Below are positions 40,337 to 44,469 of a stretch of DNA of 44,469 bases, in pieces (position 1 is the stretch's first letter; each line of letters opens with the position of its first letter). The stretch is from Lachnospiraceae bacterium (GTDB lineage Bacteria > Bacillota > Clostridia > Lachnospirales > Lachnospiraceae), in the NCBI GenBank assembly GCA_017442585.1, contig JAFRZM010000010.1, positions 1 through 44,469 of the forward strand, read 5' to 3'. The notes beneath the pieces were generated by a model. That model saw only the letters and a program-made list of their open reading frames with translations, was not told where the DNA came from and made no database searches. The position numbers were made by a program, and so were the translations under genes.

Positions 40337-40345
40337 ATTATACCA
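40337..40345 (-). promoter_or_regulatory. Sigma-A extended -10 promoter of the aldehyde dehydrogenase operon
   Basis: The minus strand reads TGGTATAAT, a perfect -10 with an upstream TG, 42 bases before the start codon. The -35 region is poor. The same nine bases occur in the fliW promoter. It sits back-to-back with the plus-strand promoter at 40409-40437 in a 182-base intergenic region that otherwise shows nothing recognisable. Confidence 0.6.
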
Positions 40346-40408
40346 TACCGCGCATTTTAAGTACACATTTCACCTTATCAAACAAACGATTCAATCCGTC
40401 AAAATCCC

Positions 40409-40437
40409 TTGCATTTTTCGCGTTTTTCTGCCATAAT
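40409..40437 (+). promoter_or_regulatory. Candidate sigma-A promoter of the plus-strand lipoprotein
   Basis: TTGCAT, 17 bases, CATAAT. The -10 matches five of six consensus bases and the spacing is ideal; the -35 matches only its TTG. It lies 39 bases upstream of the start codon at 40477. Confidence 0.5.
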
Positions 40438-40476
40438 AAGCGTTGTAAATTTTTTATATAAAGGGGACTTTTTAAT

Positions 40477-41031
40477 ATGAAAAAGAAGTTTTTAGCGCTT
40501 ATGCTTATTTTCGCGCTTTCCATGACAATGCTTGTTGCATGCAATAATGACGATAAAAAAGATGACGATGCAAAAGAGGATTCCGTTGTAAATGACCTTG
40601 CAGAAGGCCTTAAGGATTCCGCATCCGGCAACGCCGAAGAGGAAGAAGACACATATCCATATACATTCCATTTTGCTTATGCAACAGACGAAACATTAAA
40701 GGATTACGCAAACTACACTGAGTGTTCTGCAACAAACGACAAAGATGCAGTAAAGATTCTTATCACTGCAGATGAAGAATTAAGCAACATCAAGATTTTC
40801 AGCGTTGAGTTCTTAGACTTTAACAGCGACGGAAAAGCAAATTTCAACTTCAAAGACGTTACAACCGCTGCAAACATCACACCTGACTGCCCGTTGGTTC
40901 TTACAGTAACTTTCGGTGATGTTTTCCCGAATTTCGGTTTCTCCTTCACCGATTCAACAGGCGACCACAAGATTGGAATCGAGATAAGCGGTATCAATAA
41001 CAATCCGATTCCTACAAACCTTGATAAATAA
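40477..41031 (+). CDS. Small predicted lipoprotein of unknown function
   Basis: A 184-residue lipoprotein and the only plus-strand gene in the window. The signal (MKKKFLALMLIFALSM) ends at the lipobox MLVAC with Cys about 22. A D/K/E-rich linker follows to about 60. The remaining 120 residues are beta-rich, with AVKILITADEELSNIKIFSV and VLTVTFGDVFPNFGFSF. I do not recognise the fold. AAAGGGGAC is upstream of the ATG. It is flanked by its own promoter candidate and a strong downstream terminator, so it is a single-gene unit. Confidence 0.78.
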   Translation: MKKKFLALMLIFALSMTMLVACNNDDKKDDDAKEDSVVNDLAEGLKDSASGNAEEEEDTYPYTFHFAYATDETLKDYANYTECSATNDKDAVKILITADEELSNIKIFSVEFLDFNSDGKANFNFKDVTTAANITPDCPLVLTVTFGDVFPNFGFSFTDSTGDHKIGIEISGINNNPIPTNLDK

Positions 41032-41068
41032 TATTAATCAGGAAGTTTAAAAGAAAATCTAACCATAC

Positions 41069-41098
41069 AAAGAAGCACCGGGAAACCGGTGCTTCTTT
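41069..41098. terminator. Bidirectional terminator between convergent genes
   Basis: A perfect 13-bp inverted repeat (AAAGAAGCACCGG/CCGGTGCTTCTTT) closes a GAAA tetraloop. T-rich ends occur on both strands but the T-runs are short. It separates the convergent plus-strand lipoprotein gene and psuG. Confidence 0.8.
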
Positions 41099-41140
41099 GC
41101 TCTATGTATTCACGTGATTTATTAAAATGCTTTTGGCACT

Positions 41141-42064
41141 TTAACCTAATTTTGATAACTCAACAGCTGTTCTTGCTGCAACTGCTGCGTTATTATATAC
41201 GAGACGGATATTTGATTCAAGAGAATCGCCGCCTGTAATATCTTTAACCTTGGCAAGTAAGAAAGGTGTTGTCTCTTTACCCTTAATGCCCTTAGCTTCT
41301 GCCTCAGCGATTGCTTCATCGATAGCCTTGTTTATAACCTTTTCATCCATTGAATACTCTTCAGGGATTGGGTTTGTTACAAGCATTCCGCCCTTCATAC
41401 CAAGCTCGCTCTTAACATATATTGCTTCAGCAAGTTCTTTCTCAGTATCAATTTCATAATCCACGCCAAGTCCGCTCTTTCTTGTGTAGAATGCAGGAAG
41501 TTCCTTTGTCTTAAATCCAATTACCGGAACACCCTTTGTCTCTAAGTACTCGAGTGTTAAAGGAAGATCAAGGATTGCCTTTGCTCCTGCGCAAACTACT
41601 GTTACAGGTGTCATAGAAAGTTCGTCAAGGTCTGCAGAGATATCGAATGTCTTCTGAGCACCGCGGTGAACTCCGCCGATACCGCCTGTAGCGAAGATCT
41701 TGATGCCTGCCATTGCTGCAATAATCATTGTTGTTGCAACTGTTGTAGCTCCGTCCATCTTCTTAGCTACGATGATAGGAAGGTCACGGCGTGAAACCTT
41801 AGTTACGTTATGGCCACTTTTTCCTAAATATTCAATCTCATCCTTTGAAAGACCTGCCTTTAAACGGCCGTTTATAATTGCGATTGTTGCAGGAACTGCA
41901 CCGTTATCACGGATAATCTTTTCAACTTCCAAAGCTGTCTCCACATTCTTCGGATAAGGCATTCCGTGTGAAATAATTGTTGATTCAAGCGCTACTACAG
42001 GCTTGTTGTTCTTAACTGCTTCCAAAACTTCAGGTGCTACATCTAAATACTTTTCGATTCCCAT
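41141..42064 (-). CDS. psuG: Pseudouridine-5'-phosphate glycosidase
   Basis: A 307-residue PsuG. It cleaves the C-C bond of pseudouridine 5'-phosphate to uracil and ribose 5-phosphate. Conserved blocks are [65 protein letters not shown] and [10 protein letters not shown], as in the characterised E. coli enzyme. The start at 42064 is preferred over an ATG at 42070, which lies only 2 bases from AGGAGG. It follows psuK by 43 bases as a two-gene operon for salvage of the modified nucleoside from RNA turnover. Confidence 0.95.
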   Translation of the reverse strand: MGIEKYLDVAPEVLEAVKNNKPVVALESTIISHGMPYPKNVETALEVEKIIRDNGAVPATIAIINGRLKAGLSKDEIEYLGKSGHNVTKVSRRDLPIIVAKKMDGATTVATTMIIAAMAGIKIFATGGIGGVHRGAQKTFDISADLDELSMTPVTVVCAGAKAILDLPLTLEYLETKGVPVIGFKTKELPAFYTRKSGLGVDYEIDTEKELAEAIYVKSELGMKGGMLVTNPIPEEYSMDEKVINKAIDEAIAEAEAKGIKGKETTPFLLAKVKDITGGDSLESNIRLVYNNAAVAARTAVELSKLG

Positions 42065-42107
42065 TATCATATCCTCCTATGAAATCAATTTATCAGGTAA
42101 AAGTTCA

Positions 42108-43196
42108 TTACGCGAGTTCTGCGCGCTTCTTAACTGCTGTGAATGTAAGAAGCGGATTATTTGTTTCAAGACTTTCAGTCGTGATTGCTGCTGCGGCCTG
42201 TCCGAGTCTTAATGAATCCTCTGCTGAAAAGCCGTTTACAAATCCGGTTACAACTCCCGAAAGAAGTGCGTCTCCGGCGCCTGTCGTATTAACGGATTTC
42301 GCGCTTACAACAGGAAGTATCATATGCATGTTCTTATTTGCAAGATATGCTCCGCGAGCGCCCAATGTGATAATTACGTTCTTAGCGCCACGCGCTAAAA
42401 TCTCGTCTGCTGCAGCCTTGATAGATGCGTCATCATATTTATCAATCTTTCTGTCGGATAAAACTTCTGCCTCCAACGCGTTAGGTGTTATAAGTTCAAG
42501 CTTAGGCAAAAGCTTTTTAAATTTAACTGCCTTAACGCACGATACAGGGTCTGCGAAGAACGGTACGTTTACGTTATCAACGACATAATTTATCGCATCC
42601 TCGGAAAGGTTTGCATCCAAGACTACCGCTGCGCTGTGACGAAGCGTTTCAAGCTTTGACTGCAAGAACGCCGGTGTTATCTTCTCGTAGATTGCCATAT
42701 CGTTTATAGCAACGTTCATATCGCCTGCGCCGTCATTTATATAAAGATAGATTGAAGTCTGATTCTCGCGAGTAATAAGTGACTCATGGACATCAACCGC
42801 CAGGCGGTTCATTGTCTCGATAATCTTGTGACCGTATTCGTCATCGCCAAGGGCTGTGATGAATTTTACCGAGTTACCGAGAAGACTTAAGTTATGTGCG
42901 ATATTTCTACCTACACCGCCATGTGATGTTCGGATTGTTCCAGGATTTGAGTCATGCGAGAGCAATACTCCGTTCGGCGAACCGCCTATATCGATATTTG
43001 CAGCACCGAGTACTGTAATATATGTAGGCTCCTGAGTTATATAACCCTTACCGATTATATATCCTTTCTTCATAAGGTTGGAAATATGTACCGCTACAGA
43101 AGACCTTGTAAGGCCTAACTTATCGGCGAGTTCCTCCTGTGAAATAAGCGGATCTTCTTTGATGATCATGTAGATTTGTTTTTCGCGATTTGTCAT
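42108..43196 (-). CDS. psuK: Pseudouridine kinase (PfkB family) with N-terminal HTH domain
   Basis: A 362-residue protein. Residues 1-52 form a winged helix (LISQEELADKLGLTRSSVAV then HISNLMKKGYIIGKGYI). The remainder is a PfkB sugar kinase, with NIDIGGSPNG, HGGVGRNIAHNLSLLG and VNTTGAGDALLSGVVTGF carrying the catalytic aspartate. It should phosphorylate pseudouridine for PsuG. The HTH suggests that the kinase also represses its own operon. The start at 43196 is chosen over 43202, which is 1 base from AAGGAG. A perfect sigma-A promoter lies upstream with a CTATTG/CAATAG inverted repeat around it (43276-43316). Confidence 0.92.
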   Translation of the reverse strand: MTNREKQIYMIIKEDPLISQEELADKLGLTRSSVAVHISNLMKKGYIIGKGYITQEPTYITVLGAANIDIGGSPNGVLLSHDSNPGTIRTSHGGVGRNIAHNLSLLGNSVKFITALGDDEYGHKIIETMNRLAVDVHESLITRENQTSIYLYINDGAGDMNVAINDMAIYEKITPAFLQSKLETLRHSAAVVLDANLSEDAINYVVDNVNVPFFADPVSCVKAVKFKKLLPKLELITPNALEAEVLSDRKIDKYDDASIKAAADEILARGAKNVIITLGARGAYLANKNMHMILPVVSAKSVNTTGAGDALLSGVVTGFVNGFSAEDSLRLGQAAAAITTESLETNNPLLTFTAVKKRAELA

Positions 43197-43284
43197 GTTC
43201 ATACTCCTTTTTAAATCAGAAAAACTTGTGTTGTCGCCCGATACGGCGGCATAAACTTTTGCTATGTCATTTTAACTATTGCTT

Positions 43285-43313
43285 ATTATAATACGCACTT
43301 GCTTAGGTGTCAA
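43285..43313 (-). promoter_or_regulatory. Consensus sigma-A promoter of psuK-psuG
   Basis: Minus strand: TTGACA, 17 bases, TATAAT, a perfect match in both hexamers and spacing. CTATTG (43276-43281) and CAATAG (43311-43316) form an inverted repeat flanking the promoter and may be an operator. Confidence 0.92.
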
Positions 43314-43324
43314 TAGTGAAACTT

Positions 43325-43355
43325 AAAAAAGCACGTAGAAAATTTCTACGTGCTT
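43325..43355 (-). terminator. Intrinsic terminator of degV
   Basis: AAGCACGTAG (43329-43338) and CTACGTGCTT (43346-43355) pair over 10 bp around an A/T-rich loop. On the minus strand six thymines follow (43325-43330). It starts 12 bases after the degV stop and ends just before the psuK promoter. Confidence 0.88.
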
Positions 43356-43367
43356 GATATATTGCTT

Positions 43368-44219
43368 TTAACCTTTTGCGATAAAGAGAACTCCGAGCGT
43401 TCCCGGGCCGCAATGCGACGATACTACGCTGCCGGCTCTTGTTATATAAATCTCCTTGAAGTAGTCAAGGCTTTCAAGATATGCTTTGACCTTAGCAACG
43501 TCTTCATCGGATGCGCCCGAATGGGTGATAAATACTCTATCCTTATATGAATTAAGCATCAAAGGCTCTAGGTCTTTTGCGTAATCCATGATAACGGTTG
43601 AAATCTTGCCGCGATACTTTTTATCCGCAAGCATTGCACCGTCTTTAACCACTATACGCGGATGGAGTTTAAGCATGCTGCCCATCATTGCTGCAACCGA
43701 ACTGCAACGTCCGCCGCGGTGAAGGTAGACTAATGTATCTACTACGAAGCTTGCACGAACCATAGGGCGAAGTTCTTCGATACGACGTACTATGTCAGCG
43801 CGGCTTTCACCACGAGATGCAAGAACTGCGGCTTCTATAACAAGAAGACCTATACCTGTTGAAAGGTTCTCAGAATCGATAACCGAAATCTTATCTTCAG
43901 AATTAAGATTAGCCGCCACAAGCTTCATTACGTTATTAGTTGTGGACATCTGGGACGATATTGAGAAAACTATGATCTCATCGCCTGCATCAATTACAGG
44001 TTTAAAAAGTTTCTCGCAATCTTCCGGCGAGATAGCAGATGTCTTAGGAGTTGTATTATTCTCATCAGCCCATTTATATATTTCTTCCGGGGTGATTTCA
44101 AGCCCATCACGATATTCTTTATCAAAAAGACATATATGAAGCGGCACGACCGTTATGTTATATCGCTCAAGTAATTCTTTCGAAAGATCTGCAGTACTGT
44201 CAGTAAAAATCTTTATCAT
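43368..44219 (-). CDS. DegV family fatty-acid-binding protein
   Basis: A 283-residue DegV. Family blocks are IFTDSTADLSKELLERYNIT, VVPLHICLFDKEYRDG, TTPKTSAISPEDCEKLF, IIVFSISSQMSTTNNVMKLV and THSGASDEDVAKV. In Firmicutes such proteins (FakB) bind a fatty acid in the cytosol and present it to the kinase FakA for phosphorylation. No fakA is near. GGTCTC-like ribosome signals are weak; AAGAAGGA lies 7 bases before the ATG. It is a single-gene unit ending in a clear terminator. Confidence 0.93.
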   Translation of the reverse strand: MIKIFTDSTADLSKELLERYNITVVPLHICLFDKEYRDGLEITPEEIYKWADENNTTPKTSAISPEDCEKLFKPVIDAGDEIIVFSISSQMSTTNNVMKLVAANLNSEDKISVIDSENLSTGIGLLVIEAAVLASRGESRADIVRRIEELRPMVRASFVVDTLVYLHRGGRCSSVAAMMGSMLKLHPRIVVKDGAMLADKKYRGKISTVIMDYAKDLEPLMLNSYKDRVFITHSGASDEDVAKVKAYLESLDYFKEIYITRAGSVVSSHCGPGTLGVLFIAKG

Positions 44220-44300
44220 AAGAGTCCTTCTTTCATTAGATTAAGGATAATGTTCATATTACTATACTATCACAGGCGGTAGCTTCTTACAATAAAGATT

Positions 44301-44331
44301 ACAAAAAGGGACGGGAATAATCCCGTCCCTT
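44301..44331 (-). terminator. Intrinsic terminator of a gene beyond the right edge
   Basis: AAGGGACGGGA (44306-44316) and TCCCGTCCCTT (44321-44331) pair perfectly around an ATAA loop. On the minus strand five thymines follow. It would end transcription arriving from the right, upstream of degV. Confidence 0.82.
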
Positions 44332-44340
44332 CAGACTGTA

Positions 44341-44388
44341 GACAAAGTGGTCTTGAGCGTATAGCTCTCAAGACCATTTTGTCTTTTT
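44341..44388 (+). repeat. Long inverted repeat near the right edge, possible terminator or mobile-element end
   Basis: Arms 44341-44357 and 44367-44383 pair over 17 bp with one G-T pair around a 9-base loop, followed on the plus strand by five thymines (44384-44388). The word AAAGTGGTC at 44344-44352 recurs at 44407-44415. From here to the edge (44389-44469) no gene can be supported; a minus-strand frame ending ARIKHEWRLEMA at about 44431 is too short to judge. Confidence 0.5.
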
Positions 44389-44469
44389 GTGGCGGATTTT
44401 TATAATAAAGTGGTCAGAAACGGCCCCTATCAGGCCATCTCTAACCGCCATTCATGCTTGATTCTTGCA

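Noticed and set aside
40338-40652. A 104-codon minus-strand frame over the plus-strand lipoprotein start
   Set aside because: Serine-rich antisense shadow covering the promoter region; no ribosome site.
43283-43294. A/T palindrome over the psuK -10 as an operator
   Set aside because: It is explained by the TATAAT box itself and its A/T-rich flanks; the CTATTG/CAATAG arms are the better candidate.
1-44469. CRISPR arrays, tRNA or rRNA genes, riboswitches, prophage
   Set aside because: No regularly spaced repeats, no cloverleaf or conserved rRNA words and no phage genes were recognised on reading both strands.

Overview
The window reads as chromosome of a motile, low-to-moderate GC Firmicute of the Clostridia, most likely Lachnospiraceae (Butyrivibrio/Roseburia-like). 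Reasons: the flagellar late-gene order matches the Bacillus/Clostridium type (flgM-flgN-flgK-flgL-fliW-csrA-flaG-fliD-fliS), FliW and CsrA are present, Shine-Dalgarno sites are strong AGGAGG types, and there are several low-complexity D/N/E-rich lipoproteins. All genes but one run on the minus strand, so the text below follows transcription from right to left. No tRNA, rRNA, CRISPR array, intact insertion sequence or prophage was seen. No gene-free stretch exceeds about 260 bases.

Right end (43-44 kb): a degV gene and a psuK-psuG pseudouridine catabolic operon behind a perfect sigma-A promoter. Next come a convergent terminator and the only plus-strand gene, a small lipoprotein (40.5-41.0 kb). 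From a divergent promoter region runs a long minus-strand train: aldehyde dehydrogenase, lipoprotein, thymidine kinase, M32 carboxypeptidase, an Ogg-type DNA glycosylase and a hybrid histidine kinase.

Central block (32.9-21.1 kb): an eleven-gene sugar biosynthesis cluster ending in an intrinsic terminator. It holds a glucose-1-phosphate cytidylyltransferase, two NeuB-family synthases (one without the SAF domain), a KdsC-type phosphatase fused to a GmhA-type sugar isomerase, an acetolactate-synthase-like ThDP enzyme, a class III aminotransferase, two FkbM methyltransferases, a split transketolase and an NAD-dependent epimerase. No glycosyltransferase and no CMP-sugar synthetase lie inside the window. 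The position between chemotaxis/flagellar genes suggests an unusual flagellar or cell-surface glycan. This block is the best candidate for an undescribed system.

Next (21.1-10.8 kb): a methyl-accepting chemotaxis protein, a small unknown protein, a PspC protein, an MBOAT/SGNH acyltransferase pair (probably O-acylation of a surface glycan), a Dabb protein, a FeoA-FeoB fusion, an RsiV-like lipoprotein and a threonine aldolase.

Left end (10.8-0 kb): late flagellar genes flgM, flgN, two tandem flgK paralogues, flgL, fliW, csrA, flaG, fliD, fliS, a FliT/FlgN-like chaperone and the 5' part of flagellin. Sigma-28 promoters are readable before flgM, before the first flgK and before flaG. fliW-csrA has a sigma-A extended -10 promoter. 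The flagellin leader carries a hairpin with GGA in its loop plus a GGA in the Shine-Dalgarno, the classical CsrA target, so the FliW-CsrA-flagellin feedback circuit appears complete in this window.
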